Assembly: GCA_018806985.1 (NCBI GenBank)
Contig: JADANN010000286.1
Span: 1-64,000, forward strand
DNA length: 64,000 bases
Origin: Angiostrongylus vasorum
Lineage: Eukaryota; Nematoda; Chromadorea; Rhabditida; Metastrongylidae
Direction of reading: 5' to 3'
Below are positions 1 to 12,033 of this stretch, in pieces (position 1 is the stretch's first letter; every line of letters begins with the position of its first letter). The notes below the pieces were generated by a model that worked only from the letters and a program-made list of their open reading frames with translations, had not been told where the DNA came from and did no database searches. The position numbers and the translations under genes are program-made.

Positions 1-42
1 AATTACATTCATTACCTTACAATGTGAATGAAACCCCTATTT

Positions 43-62
43 TGTTGTTGTTGTTGTTGTTG
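43..62. repeat. (TTG)n microsatellite
   Basis: A short run of about six TTG units near the left edge. Nothing else recognisable lies in positions 1-430. Confidence 0.7.
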
Positions 63-436
63 AAAGATTACTTGTGTTATTCATTGTTGTCACAAATTGA
101 ATCTGGGCTATTAGGTTATATCTTGGCGAGGAAAAGCATCGAAATTACCCATCACTTCTTGTCGCTTCTTAATCTCCAGCTCGTAGCAGTGTAGCAATAA
201 GTCTACGGCTTAAACAACCGGTCATAAATTTAATATGAACTTCGCTCTGGTTATTCGATGCATGGAGGCGTATTTATGAATTGTTTATTCATTTAAAACA
301 GATCTTTTTTTTAGTGCTCTTCCAAAAAAAGTAGGAATAACATGGGCACTGTATTATTCTTGCTACCGTAACCACTATTACTGTTGCCATTATCAGCAGT
401 ATCATTATCATTGTCAGCATTACTTCGCCGTAAATA

Positions 437-704
437 AAAAAGGATAAAGCTCTCGGCTGCCTGAGGGATGCGCCATGCATTCGCCTTCATTAAGTATCGT
501 TGAAGGTGACTGAATGCATATCTGGCCTTTACAATGACTCGCCGTGACCTACCGATGTGTCGAGCCACTACTGCTATCCTCCCAGACATGTCTGGTACCA
601 ACTCGACCCCGGGGGATGGAAGGCTTGGTGGGCCATGTGCGCGAGGATCGATTCCACGTGTGTGTTGCAGGGGCGCCTCCGACCAAAGCACCACATGCGC
701 CCTT
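437..704 (-). mobile_element. tRNA-derived SINE, family S1
   Basis: The minus strand reads from a tRNA-like head (GCGCATGTGG... with a B-box-like GGAATCGATCC) through the family body (GACTTGTCTGG-like, GGTCGG, GCATTCA) to the tail CTTTATCCTTTTT, seen here as AAAAAGGATAAAG at the left end. The same body recurs about a dozen times in the window in both orientations. Open frames across this copy are fortuitous. Confidence 0.8.
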
Positions 705-1214
705 TGCTTCGCCATATACCAGCCAATCTATTACCGACTACTACAGGTCAGATTGTCTTCATAAAAACAAACTATTAATTGACATTAAGTCACGAGATGT
801 TCTCTACAACAGCGAACTGCCAAGTGAAGATACTTCATTCGAGCGGTGCTCCAGTACAGAAGATTCGACTCCGTATCATTACGACGACCTGCGCTTATCA
901 GTGCAAAAAAAAGTACACTGGTTATTAGTTACAAGTTCGATTGAAAGTCGTTTTACAAAAACAAGATTGCATTATTTTCATGGGTGGTCTACCGGGCACC
1001 AATTCTGCTACTACGGCCAATCTGGCCCCCAACTTTGGCCAATCTTATTCCCAAATGTCGTCGGGAGTTACATTGAGGACGACAAGCTAAGATCTTTCAG
1101 AAGTTCGTCAGTGGCTCGTTCAAAGTGTAAGTGAAATGAGCCAATGATTTGAACTGACTGGCCAATTGTTATGACCTATTCACTGTCTCATTTTGTCTTC
1201 AACTAAAAAAAACT
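705..1214. other. gene-free stretch with a repeat relic
   Basis: Positions about 820-900 resemble the interior of the inverted-end elements (ATTCGAGCGGTGCTCCAGTA, then a GACTCCGTAT-like stretch), matching 8120-8170 and 36790-36860. The rest shows nothing recognisable. Confidence 0.4.
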
Positions 1215-1385
1215 ACTAACAGACTGGGTTCATTGCCTATTTGGGGTCCCCAGATCAGTCCCGCCGACGGGTGTTTGCTGATGGCACTGATCGATAGAAA
1301 AACTAGCTGAAAGACAGGTGAAACGAACTGGCATGGTGTGGTGATGAATGCGTTAGCCCCCGGAAAGAGTCTCGGAAAATACCTG
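1215..1385 (+). mobile_element. S2 repeat, truncated copy
   Basis: Carries the S2 hallmarks in order: CAGATCAGTCCCGCCGACGG, TTTGCTGATGGCACTGATCG, an ACTAGCTGAAAGACAGG-like stretch, and the tRNA-like segment GCATGGTGTGGTGATGAATG with GTTAGCCCCCGGAAA. It lacks the AATATCTCAGCATCA tail of fuller copies. Confidence 0.7.
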
Positions 1386-3330
1386 CACATCTCGACAAAC
1401 GAGGTTTTGTGGAAATTGAAACTAACGAGGGTTTAGTGGCATGGTTTTGATAGATTTTTGCAAAATTTACTTTATTCCGCTCCTGTGAAAGCCAAGTGGT
1501 CATTTGTCAGCTTCCAATGGATAGAAATGATGCAAAAAGCAAGTTTCTTTGATTACCAAACGGATTTCTTCCCCTCTTTTTTCTCCGCATTTGTTGCTCT
1601 CTATGTCGTCACATCCGTCACTATATGCATTGACTTCAATGCGCGTGGTGCGAAATTAGAGGGCTACCTCCAAGTTTAGACTCAAATATCTCAGCTCACT
1701 GTGAACTTCGGTAGTTGTTGTAAAAACCATCAAAATCTGCAGCAAAGCTTTGACAAGAGAGCGCATGTTAAGTTATTCTGCAATAACTTCCTGGTTTTCC
1801 AACAAGACACGATGTCGTTCTCACTGTCACATTTGCTGGTTTCCGCTGCCACCAGTGTTGCTTGGAGGATTTGAAAATCTTAAATTTAAAAAAGATTAAA
1901 AACTTAAAATTAAAAAAAATTGGTTTGAAAAAGTCTAAAATTTGGAAATCAACTTAAATTTTCATTCGTTTTCCGAAAATTTCCTTCAGAAGTAGTTTTA
2001 AAACTGAAAGACTATCTTAAATAAGATGTTGAGGCGACAAAGCAGAATTTACTCCACAGGTGAGTGTGGGGTTTTCGACTTCTCAGTGATTAAGAATCTA
2101 TCGTTGGTTCAGCTTTGTCGCTGTTCACCAATGTTTAAAGCTGTTTTCGATCACTACAACTAGAACTTTCTCACATGATCTTCATAATCCACAGTGAGCA
2201 CTTTTCAGCACTTTTCACCTGACGTAATGAGCTCATTGATCTTGGCCAAACTCATTTCCTCTGAGAATCATCCTATTCTGACGGTGTTTGTGCCCATTTT
2301 GTCTTTTCGTAGTCCAAGGAGTTAGTCGGGATGACGCCATTCGGCGTTGTACTTCGTCCTACCATTTATTACATGCAAATCCATCCGCGAGAGAGCAATT
2401 AATCAGCAGTGTGCTACTGATAACGTCTTGCTGATATAGATTTCTCTAAAGTACATAAAAGACTTGATAAAACATAACGGCTTGATAACAACAGCGTTGT
2501 TTTTGTACACTTTGTAGTGTCATACTGACCAACAACTACAATATTTCCCGGCTGACCCCAGGCTAAAACAACCATCAAACTACTGGCACACTTAATTCAG
2601 TGAACATCAGCGACCTCTTCGTTATGGAGTTTCTCATGAATCGGATGAATTGAAATGTCTGCTTCTCTGCTATTGGTCAGCAACTTTTGTTCAATGAGTG
2701 AGCTGCTGAACTCTGTAAAGACAAAGAAAGAGCTCTATGGTTCAGTATGTAGTACGTAAGTCTCCAGAAAGGGTAATCGTGGTTCGATTTAGCCTAGGGT
2801 CCAAGTTTTGCAAATATCTCGGCATCACTGTAGCTGTATTTCACATTGTACCATGCCGTAAAAAATTGTAGTAGGCAGAAATAAAAGGTTAACACAAAGA
2901 AAAGAGTTGAGGATGGTCTCAAAATGAAGAGTAGAAGTATCGACGAAGCTCACTTCTACTGCCGTGCGATCTCACAATCGTATAGTACAACAGAGCAGTT
3001 GTACTTCCGACTTCCTGACACTGGAGTGGAACTCTTTAGCAGGCCTCCACTAAGAGTCGAATGTACTACGGCTTTATGAGTGGCAGCATGAATTTTCACT
3101 GTGCTAAATGAAAGCTCCTTTAGTTTTTCCCCATTATCGTCTGTAGAAATTAAAACTAGTGGTGATGAAGAACAGAAAGAGAGTCGACGTCTGTTCTGGT
3201 CTTTTGCTGTTGCACAACAATGCCACTTTCATTCTGCTTATCACTTTATGCACTCATTTCATGGATATTGAAATGTCTTTTATTTCTCTACATCATCTTT
3301 TTTTTTCAACGGCATTGCCACTTCAGAATC
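1386..3330. other. upstream region of the FABP gene; no gene recognised
   Basis: No coding region could be supported. At 2735-2900 a weak S2-like relic holds a B-box-like GTGGTTCGATTTAG followed by TTTTGCAAATATCTCGGCAT. The last 40 bases before 3331 are pyrimidine-rich and end with a TTCAG acceptor at 3326, four bases before the FABP start codon, as expected for a trans-splice site. Confidence 0.45.
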
Positions 3331-6300
3331 ATGAGCTTCGAAGGAAAATGGATTTTGGACAAAAGCGACAACTTTGACGAGTACATGAAGGTTCTGTTCT
3401 TTTTCAGCTATTCAAAACCTATATTGTGAGAATGAAGTAAGCTTGCGGTTCTCAGGAGGTTGGCGTCAGTTTTCTTGTTCGCAAGGCAGCCGCTCATTTA
3501 AAAGTACACCTTGAAATCAAGAAGGAAGTAAGTGGACAGGAAAAGTTTTTCTTTAAACATTTTGGGAACTTCTGTTTTATTGAAGACTAACAACTTTTCT
3601 CTAAAATGCACGCTAACAAAGTCGAATACAAAAATATAGTACAAGGACGCGAGAAGCACAATGGTCAGAGGTTCCGTGCAATAAACGCACTCTTACTACC
3701 AGCACGAATTCGCCCCCAACCCTATCATGCCCCATCTCTTCGGGGTCGACGAACTGATAGCAGACTTTTCTAAGAGCTGTACCCTCCGATCCAGAAAAGT
3801 CGATGGCGGTTTGTGGTGAAAAAGTTAGGAGCGCTCTACAAGATCTATTCTATAATTCCGAAAGGAGCAACTCAACTGAAAATCACCTCCCGATCGCTTT
3901 GTCGAACAATCGCAGTTGTTGCCGTTATGAAGGCGTTCAAATCGTAAGATAGCTTAACCCTTCTACGATCCACGTAGGCTGAATAATTGTTATAAACTGT
4001 CCTAGCACAATTACATTGAGATTCCAAAAGAAAGTGCACTCAATACAACTCAGGAATTCAATATGTCGATGAGGGGGAAAAGACGAGAGATGCTCGAAGT
4101 GCTATTACAGTATAACTTGACCGCCTCTTACACTTAGACGCTTACATCCACGTGAGGGAAACGACAAAAGTGGGATGTGTGGCCTAGACGTCCAGAATAA
4201 GGAGAGAACGGCAGAGGGATAACCCATTACCTTGATCTTAACTTACAGTCGTTGACTTCGAAGTGATCGATGGTTAGGATGGAGTGGCACGGGTAACGTC
4301 CTGTATTTGCACGACCACCTGAGTACCCAGCTTTGCAGACCCAATAGTAAACACTTCATTAACAGGTAAAAAACTATGAACTATGTAGGATTGAGTTGGA
4401 TTTGCGTCGAGCGGTCTGAGACTTCAAAATACAACACGCTTAAATGGAGCAATAGTAAGAGAAAAACAATTAATAAATCTTAGACCAATAGTGGCCTCCA
4501 CTAGTGCTTGTACGGATTGAAAGAATCCCTTGAGTTTGCTAAGCTGCTGGCAACGGCTACTGTTTTATTTCCGTACAGAGACCGCCTTGTTCGCCAAGTG
4601 AATCTTTTTTACTCGTCCAGTTTTGTTACGAACTCCAGTGCTTCTCAGAGTTTTTGAAAAAATCGACGATGGAACTTCCTGACGCCAAAGAAATACTGTT
4701 ACGTATCACTGAACTGTGATTTCGCCATTCATTAAGTATTAAGTGCGGATAAAGGTGCTACGATTCATTCTCATTCTACCCTTACCAGGGTGACAAATGG
4801 ATTTGTCAACAGACGTCCACTTTCAAAAACTCCACGCTCGAATTCAAGCTCGACGAGGAATTCGAGGAGAACACACCAGATGGCCGAACGGTAAAGTCGG
4901 TGATCAAATTCGTCGATGGGAAGCTCATCCACACACAGACGCCTATTAAAGTGAGCTGCGATTTGAATGTTTCGTTTAAGATGTGGAAGGAATTCTGCGA
5001 ACTAACAATGATATTTGTCTTAACCTTTTTATTTACTGCCTATTCTTTTTTAACGGCAGGGTATGTTGCGAAGTATAACTTCTATAATGCTGAGATATTT
5101 GCAAAACTCCGGACTGCAGGCTACTGCGGTGGGGAACGGACGCGCTAATTGTCCTTCCTGGGGAGTAACGCGTTCACCACCACACCATGCGGCTCCTTCG
5201 TTTCGCCTGTCTCTCAGCTAATGATATTTATATCCGTAGAAGTATTACTGCTATACAAATGCACGCTTGGGCGAATTCCACTCCAGTTTGCTCTTTTTGG
5301 CCTTATAGGTGATTCGCGTAAAATTGAGCGCAATGATTCTGACTGAAACTGAGTGGCGTAGACTACTTTTTTTTACTGAGTAAAGGGTTCACTTTTTATC
5401 AGGAAGTTGGAAATCAGCAAAGTAGGCGGGTAGGAATATCAGTGAGCAAGGGGCGGAATCGCTCTCGCTCCTTTTTTGCATAGCATCCAGGAAAAAAATC
5501 TTTGGTATCCTGCAGCGTAGGTGACCGACGGGCGTTACGTTAATACGTTATTGCGTTACGTTTACGTTATGTTAGTACATTATTCTTGACCGTAACTCCC
5601 TAACAGTCATTAGTTATTAGAAGATTCCTTAGCTGTCTGAACTCTACCACTATTCTGATCCCTTTTTTTTGCATTTTTTGAGGGTACTAACTTATTTTAA
5701 GCCTTGTTCTTTTTTTTGTACTTTTGAAGTTGCAGCTCGTCCTTTATTGGGAAATGAAGCGCGATTAGAGAAGATCTTGGAATCATCGGATAAGCCTGGC
5801 AACTTGTCGTCTACATTTAGAGATTATGTACAAGTCGCATGGATCGCAGTTCGTAAACATGACACACAACATAAACGTAAACAAAGCGACAAAGCGAGTT
5901 GCCTTAAATGCGTTTCTTTCTTTTCCGTTTAATGTTACACCGATATCCTCTCATCAGAAATGTGGTACGGGGGTATCCATGAAGAGCTGTTTTGCACATC
6001 ACGCTTTAAAAGCGGTTCTTTGAGCGAGTTTATTCGTTCCGTGGGTCTCGCAGCTAGTTGCTTGCGTGCTGTAAAGAAAGAGTACCACAAAGACTGTAGC
6101 TGGTGAGGACAAGAATTTCGACCTCAACTAACAGAATGTGCTTCATCGATGTGATTTTGTAGTCTTTGGAAACATTACTGGGTATATAAAATACCCATGC
6201 CTTACATGCAACTCATACCTTTTACAATTTGGACTACAGTTCCCACATGCAATTTATATTATTTCTTCCCCCAATACTGGAACAATCGAAGCGAAAATGT

Positions 6301-9300
6301 TTTGTACATAGACTGCAACTGGCTAACTTGCTTAGTAGGTTTTCTAACTTATTTGGAATCATGATATTTGATATATTCCTCATAACAGCCAACTCAACGC
6401 TTTGCGGTTTTAGTAAGCCATCTGTCACTTGTAGGAAATGCATTGTTGACGATATAGAAACACTATGAACTTAGGGGAACACTCAAATACACCTGGATCC
6501 TGGAGTCACTCGTCGCAACTTTCTACAGGTTCCCAATGTGGATACTCAGTGCGTTCAGCAAACATCAGGACGATCGGTTGCAAAATGTGTATAACTAGAA
6601 TATAAATAAAAGCTCTAAAAAGGATAAAACTCTCGGCATTGATCAATCTTTGGGGGATGCGCCATGCATTCGACTTTATAAGCATCGTTGGAGGTGAGTG
6701 AATGCATATCTGGCCTTTACAATGACTCGCGGTGGCCTACCGATGTATCGAGCCAGTGCTGCTGTCCTCCCAGAAGAGTCTGGTATGAACTCAACCCCCG
6801 GAGGGATGGAAGGGTTGGTGAGCCACTGGCACGGGATCTATCCTATGTGTGCGTTGTAGGACCCCTCCAACCATTGCGCCAAACGCGCCAAACCTAAAAT
6901 ATAGGGATGAATTCGACCACAATTGTGTCATTCCGATTCCGTTGTGTCCGTTTTCCACTGTTTCCCTTTTTAGCTTCTGTTAGTTGACCTGTTAGAATAG
7001 GTTTCTTACTCTTTCTGCTCACGCCTGTTCAAATAGGGATTCCTGTAATGTCAACTTTTCTCTATGAGGTGCTTGTGTACAAATTATCTGTGTGCTGATG
7101 TCTTCCTTTAATCAACTAATCGTTCATGGATCCATCATTAGCCGTAAATCCAGTTCATTAGCGTTCCCTAAGGAAATGCGCCGTTATTCTGTATTATGTA
7201 CCTTTAGCAAATTTGTGACCACGGCTATTAATTTTGGCACATGGTACGCATTGGACTCAAGGCACAGGTTTCGTTGTACTACGCAAAACTCACTACATTC
7301 TCTGTTTCGTTTCCCCCACAATGTTGTTCGTACGGATTGTGTTACTAATTTGCATGCTTGCTTTTCTTCTATATGTGTTTCCAGGTTTTTACATCGTTAC
7401 TAACTTCCCTGTGAACGAAAAAAAATCTGGCCCACCGCCCAACCACGATTCCATCACCTTTTCGTTGCTCTTTTCACATCATATATTGACCCACATTTTA
7501 GGAAGATGAACTTGAGTTTTCCGAAGGATACACTACATGAGATCATGCAGATGAATCCGCACTCTGTCTGTCTCCTAGCCCCCTTAGTAGCAACTGTCTG
7601 TGAGATAGATGGTATCTCAGTACCTTTCCAGTTAACAACAATCCCGTCAACTGGCGAACAAACTTGTGAGAAAAACGGACTTTGTCAGTCGTTAGCCATA
7701 GAAAGTAGCCTATCACAGACCATGCGTAGAACAACATCTGTTCGATGAGCTATCGGTTAAATGCAAAAAATTACACTGAGAAAAACTTTATCACGAAATT
7801 TACAGCTGGGAAATACGTTGAAACCGATGCATTCAGTGAAGTCTACTTCCCATGGATGCGTTTGTATAAATGCGTACGGTCGTGAGTGTGTTGATATGTA
7901 ACCTAGCTATTTTGAACTCTTCTCAAATGCCGGGCAGAAATAATTTGTCTGTCGTGACAGTATAACACTTTCCACCTGAGGAGTGAAACTGATGTGTTCA
8001 AATTGGTGGGCTTACACGAGGTTGATGAACAACTTTATTCAGCTAAAATTTCGACGTCTTTGTCTTCATCAGAGCCGATGATCCGAGGCGATGGTCCACA
8101 GTCGTTCGTCTTCTCGATTTGGCGTCTTCATCTTCGTATCGAGTTGGATCTTCTTCAGTAGAGCATTGCTCGAATGAGGCAATCTCACCCGACAACGCTC
8201 TTATATAGAGGATGCTGGCTGTTGATAATGGTGACTGTCCGGTGATAACAACTTGTTTTCCTGGACATTTCATCCTACAGAAGTAGATATCATTATCAGC
8301 TACCACAAACCACAGCAATAATGGTTCAAACAGCTGAAACCGATGAGTTTTTCATGTTGTCAGCAGTTCTGACCTCGTTGCTCTGGTCGTTATCTTGACC
8401 GTATCAATTCGTTTCTTTAACAGCTTTTCAGTTGCCGTGATAAGTCGTAATTCCAACTTGTAACTAGTGGATATGGAAAATATTCAAAAGCATTGGTAAC
8501 CATTTGACATATGCTGTAAAACCGATTACCAAATGCCGACAGCACCATGGATAGATGGCGAATATCCTCGTTTCTTCACACCCAGTAGGTGGAAATAAGC
8601 CTCAAGGGTGTGAAAAACCTAGAAGAATGCGGAAAATACATAGAAAATCAAGGGAAAAAAGGCTACGTTAAAAGGTGTAGAAGACAGAAATGGGGGTGAA
8701 GTCATCACTGGGGAGACATTTTGGACCGTGTGCATAGAATGGCAAGCAAAAAAGCTAGGCTTTGTTACTAATGTGTTAATGGCAAGATGTATACCGACGC
8801 GTACGAATATTGCGTTAACTAACGAGTAGAAGGTCAATTCGTAATGCTTGTTAAGCCTTTCCTCCCAACGGTTTACCGCCTCACGGGTAGCTCGGAGGTG
8901 TTCCTGGGTGTCGGGCTGCGATGTACAGCGGGGGTTCATCCCTTAGCATGGTCTCCCAAGTTGAAAAGGAGTCCGGTGTTTCCATCAGGAAGTCTAGCTA
9001 AGAGTAAACCAATACCAGAATCCACCACAGTCGTATTAAAGTCGCTTGATGGCAAATCTCCCCTCTGCTCTACAATGGCTGCGACTGCCTGTGGTGGTGA
9101 AGACTTGAAGCAAACTTTGGCCAGGCTGACTTCGGGATTCCAGGGAACCACAATGGCTTAACCAGCAAGCCACCGAAAAATGGAGATTATCCTGGGGCCC
9201 GCACAACCAGTGAGGATGGGCCATTCAAGTATCAAGTATCAAGTGTTAAGGCTTCATAGGAACAGTGGTAGAAACTGACGTGCCTCTGCTTTTCATGCAC

Positions 9301-9620
9301 TATAGATGACGACGCAAGAGAGAGCTATGAAGGAACGTTTACCTCAGCCGGCGATTCACCGGGTACCTATTGCGCCATGAGCACATGCACCTTTTAGAAC
9401 CGTCCGAGTATGATTTCCAAAAAAGCGCTTCCTTGCACATTCTTGTCTGCTGTAATGTTTGCCACTATACCTACCAGTCTGGAAAGAGCTCATCTGATTC
9501 TATGCGTTTCAGCCGAACGACAAGCCGTCGCTGATCACCCGTTGGATAGAGAACGACCGTCTGATGACCACGCTCGAGTCCGGAAGCGTCGTGTGCCGTC
9601 GAGAATACACCCGCGAGTGA
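3331..9620 (+). CDS. intracellular fatty-acid-binding protein (LBP/FABP family)
   Basis: Four exons join in phase: 3331-3390, 3456-3527, 4789-4950 and 9513-9620, giving 133 aa, the usual size of a cytosolic FABP. The product starts MSFEGKWILDKSDNFDEYMK (lipocalin-type G-x-W motif), continues EVGVSFLVRKAA, then GDKWICQQTSTFKNSTLEF, and ends SGSVVCRREYTRE, where R-x-Y fits the family's carboxylate-binding Arg/Tyr pair. The family binds fatty acids in a ten-stranded beta barrel in the cytosol. No signal peptide is seen, so it resembles the intracellular rather than the secreted nematode LBPs; which C. elegans lbp is the orthologue is not decided. A TTCAG acceptor four bases before the ATG suggests SL trans-splicing. 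The last intron is 4.5 kb and filled with repeats. All splice sites are GT-AG; the first donor (GTTCTG) is weak. Confidence 0.92.
5025..5222 (-). mobile_element. S2 repeat in FABP intron 3
   Basis: Read on the minus strand it runs from AGCTGAGAGACAGGCGAAAC through a GGTGTGGTGGTGAACGCG A-box-like stretch and a GTTCCCC-type B-box-like stretch to TTGCAAATATCTCAGCAT and a TACCCTGCC end. The frame at 4900-5148 mixes FABP exon 3 with this repeat. Confidence 0.75.
5223..6616. other. FABP intron 3, no gene recognised
   Basis: Irregular TACGTTA-type repetition occurs near 5530-5580. A frame around 5720-5930 contains LLGNEARLEKIL but has no acceptable neighbours or known motif; it is left uncalled. 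Confidence 0.35.
6617..6894 (-). mobile_element. tRNA-derived SINE, family S1
   Basis: Full-length copy in FABP intron 3. The tail appears as AAAAAGGATAAAAC at the left and the head as CATTGCGCCAAACGCGCC at the right, with the family body between. Confidence 0.8.
8005..8335. mobile_element. short inverted-end element (Penelope-associated group), decayed
   Basis: The left end has ACACGAGGTTGATGAACAAC and TTTATTCAGCTAAAATTTCGACG, a reverse-complement hammerhead-like core. The interior (TCGTATCGAGTTGGATCTTC, GAGCATTGCTCGAATGAGGC, CTTATATAGAGGATGCTGGC) matches 36740-36975 in the opposite orientation. No coding capacity. Confidence 0.6.
8041..8076 (-). ncRNA. hammerhead-ribozyme-like motif, degenerate
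   Basis: The minus strand reads GGCT, CTGATGA, A, a GAC/GTC stem II, then GAAATTTT and AGCT. The core is intact up to GAAA, but the palindromic ACGT that stands for stem III in good copies has decayed to ATTT, so activity is unlikely. Confidence 0.45.
8840..9245 (-). mobile_element. S3 repeat (SINE-like), near full length
   Basis: In family direction (start to AAGTATC tail) this copy runs with increasing coordinate: GGTTTACCGCCTCACGGGTA, GGAGGTGTTCCTGGGTGTCG, GGGGTTCATCCC, TGGCCAGGCTGACTTCGGGA, then a tail AAGTATCAAGTATCAAGTG. The strand column marks the opposite of the copy at 13055. TAGCTCGGAGG and GGTTCATCCC could be weak A and B boxes. Confidence 0.7.
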
Positions 9621-9690
9621 ATCGCTTCTCTCTGACGAAAGCCCAGAACTGCTTTAGTCAAGCTGACAAAACAACGAAATAGTTGTTATC

Positions 9691-9696
9691 AATAAA
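9691..9696 (+). promoter_or_regulatory. polyadenylation signal of the FABP gene
   Basis: AATAAA 71 bases after the stop codon at 9620, in an AT-rich stretch; a suitable 3' end signal. Confidence 0.6.
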
Positions 9697-9842
9697 TAAT
9701 TGGATCGTATTTTGCTTTACAAGTAGACAACAAATCTCTTCGATTAATTCACATATATCTATAGGGGGTTTGTAAGAAGTGTATCCATGTTTTGAAAGCA
9801 CATAGCGAGCTGAGGCAATGTTCATCTTTATTTACTTCGACA

Positions 9843-10119
9843 AGGGCGCGTGTGACGACGCAGTGGTCAGAGGCGCACTGCAACACACGTGGAATCGATC
9901 CCCACGCCCATGGCCCACAAAGCCTTCAATCCATCCGGGGTCGGCAAATTGGTACCAGACTTGTCTGGGAGAATCGCAGCACTGACTCGATACATCGGTA
10001 GGCCACTGCGAGTGACTGTAAAGGCCAGGTATGCATTCAACCACCTCCACCGATGCTTAATGAAGTGGAATGAATGGGGCATCTCCCAGGGGATTGATCA
10101 ACGCCGACAGGTTTATCCT
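9843..10119 (+). mobile_element. tRNA-derived SINE, family S1
   Basis: Starts GGGCGCGTGTGACGACGCAG, with AATCGATCCCC as B box, then the body with GGTACCAGACTTGTCTGGG and the tail GGTTTATCCTT. The open frames on both strands here are products of the repeat. Confidence 0.85.
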
Positions 10120-10739
10120 TATTTCTTATTTACACCACAAGATTTCTCCGTCATTCCTTTCTCCGTCAATTCCAAGATTCGAACCCTGATGTTTTGTGTG
10201 ATTGGCATTGTTTTGTCGTCACTGAGGTCATTCTCATTGTAAACAAACGACCAATTGTCGAATGATTCAACTGCTTTGCCTTCACACTTTGAAAGTCACT
10301 CATTAGACCACAAATCACAGGGAGTATTCGTATAGTCAACCGTTTGAGTCCGTGTTGACTTCGTCGACCACCATAGACTCTCCGTCAGTGACAACAAAAC
10401 CTGGCAGCTCTCCCAGCTATCGATCTGGTCGATGGCCTGCCTGATCGGCCGAAGTTGCCGTGTCCCGCCTGCCTTTCCTAGCCCTTCCACCATGAGGCTT
10501 TGTAGCTGTCACTTTTTTTCCCGCTTTGTCGTCTGTTTGTGGTTTTTTTTAGAAAGTCCTAATAGATCTCGTTTCTTTTGCCAGCGGTTCTTCAAAATTC
10601 TTACTCGGTTCGCTTTCCGTCCTCTAAACGAGAACAATTCAAAAATGGTTAAGCAATGTAGTTTTTATTTCAGCTATATTATTTTAGCTCTTCAAACAGA
10701 AATTGAAAACAAGCTACACCTTGCATTCCTTCCACCGAT

Positions 10740-11000
10740 AAGCTAACACGAGGCTAATAAAGGAAACTTTATTTGGCTGACGCTTCGGCGCCTTTGCCTG
10801 CTTCTGTGCCGGATTGATCCGGGTCGATGTTCCACAGGCGACCGTCCTCGCGTTGTGAGTATTTATAGTCATTCGAGTCGAATATTCGAATCCCGCTCGA
10901 GTGAAGCACCTCTCGATTGAAGTAACCTCACTCGGCGGTGCGCTTTTATGCAAGCAACAACGTTGCTGTAAAAGATTTCGTGATGGACCTGGAAATGAAC
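10740..11000. mobile_element. short inverted-end element, decayed
   Basis: Left end AGCTAACACGAGGCTAATAA, then TTTATTTGGCTGACGCTTCGGCG, a degenerate reverse-complement hammerhead-like core (about 10773-10812). The interior (ATTCGAGTCGAATATTCG, GCGCTTTTATGCAAG) is shared with 8120-8260 and 36750-36870. Confidence 0.55.
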
Positions 11001-11742
11001 CGTGCAGATGACGAACGTCGAAGATGACTAAGTGTTGCTGGGCATATAACGGATGATGTTTAATGACAAACATCCACGCGCAGATGTATACGAGAGCTGA
11101 CGGAAGACAACGAGGGAAGAACAAAGCGATGATCGGTGTGAGACCTGTTCCGTGCAGTCTTTGCTCGACGGAACGATTCATTTCTTGATCACAATGGTAT
11201 TTTTAATAACGAAAATGCATTCTTTGCGATGACTAACGGCGTTGTGGACCATGGTTGGACAAAGGTAAAGCTTCAAAACGCTTTGGAAACCAAATTTATA
11301 GTCATCTATCACAGGTTCTTGAAACTTGCTGAAAACACCAAAGTAGAAATACCTTATCGGGAACTCGATGAAATCTACGGAACGCAACATCTATCAACCG
11401 GAAAGATTCTATTGCGCAACAAGTCACGTGTTCTTGTTTTGGTGATCAACAACGCTAAACCTGTTGACGTATGCTAAGTTCTGCTTCGTCCATTTTACCT
11501 ACTTGAACGAGAGCTGTCACCAATGGATTACTAGTTCTTCAAAATCAGGGGAAAAAGCGCTTTCTAATAAGAAATAGGTAGAAAGTCTGTGAATGACTGT
11601 CGTATCCAGAAGTAATCGGGAATCTCTCTCTGCTCTTCACAGCTCTGAACTCATTCTGCTGACTATTTCGTTGTGGAACAAACAGCATCCACAGAGTAGA
11701 GCGTGTTGAAAGGACTAGTTTAATGCCCTTTTTCACCACTTC

Positions 11743-12024
11743 AGGGCGCGTGTGGCGCAGCGCTTGGAGACGCCACTGCGACACACACGTGGAATCGATC
11801 CCCATGCCCATGGCTCACCAAGCCTTCCATCCCTCCGGGGTCGGCAAATCGGTACCAGACTTGTCTGGGGGGATAGCAGCACTGGCTGGATACATCGGTA
11901 GCCCACCGCGAGTCATTGTAAAGGCCAGATATGCATTCAATCACCTCCAACGATGCTTAATGAAGTCGAATGTATGGCGCATCCCTCAGGGGATTGATCA
12001 AAGCCGAGAGCTTTATCCTTTTTT
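11743..12024 (+). mobile_element. tRNA-derived SINE, family S1, with target-site duplication
   Basis: Complete copy: head GGCGCGTGTGGCGCAG (A box TGGCGCAGCGC), B box GGAATCGATCCCC, the body, and the tail CTTTATCCTTTTTT. The 14-bp sequence TTTTTCACCACTTC occurs at 11729-11742 and again at 12020-12033, a target-site duplication typical of retrotransposition. Confidence 0.92.
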
Positions 12025-12033
12025 CACCACTTC

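Noticed and set aside
544..1134. 196-codon open frame near the left edge
   Set aside because: Its first third is an antisense S1 SINE and the rest includes a relic of the inverted-end elements; no domain and no splice context.
5669..5932. Extra exon or nested gene in the FABP intron (LLGNEARLEKILESS frame)
   Set aside because: FABP exons 3 and 4 join in phase without it, the length of 133 aa is already complete, and no partner exons or motif were found.
8844..9161. 105-codon plus-strand and overlapping minus-strand frames
   Set aside because: They lie entirely within an S3 repeat and recur in decayed form at every other S3 copy.
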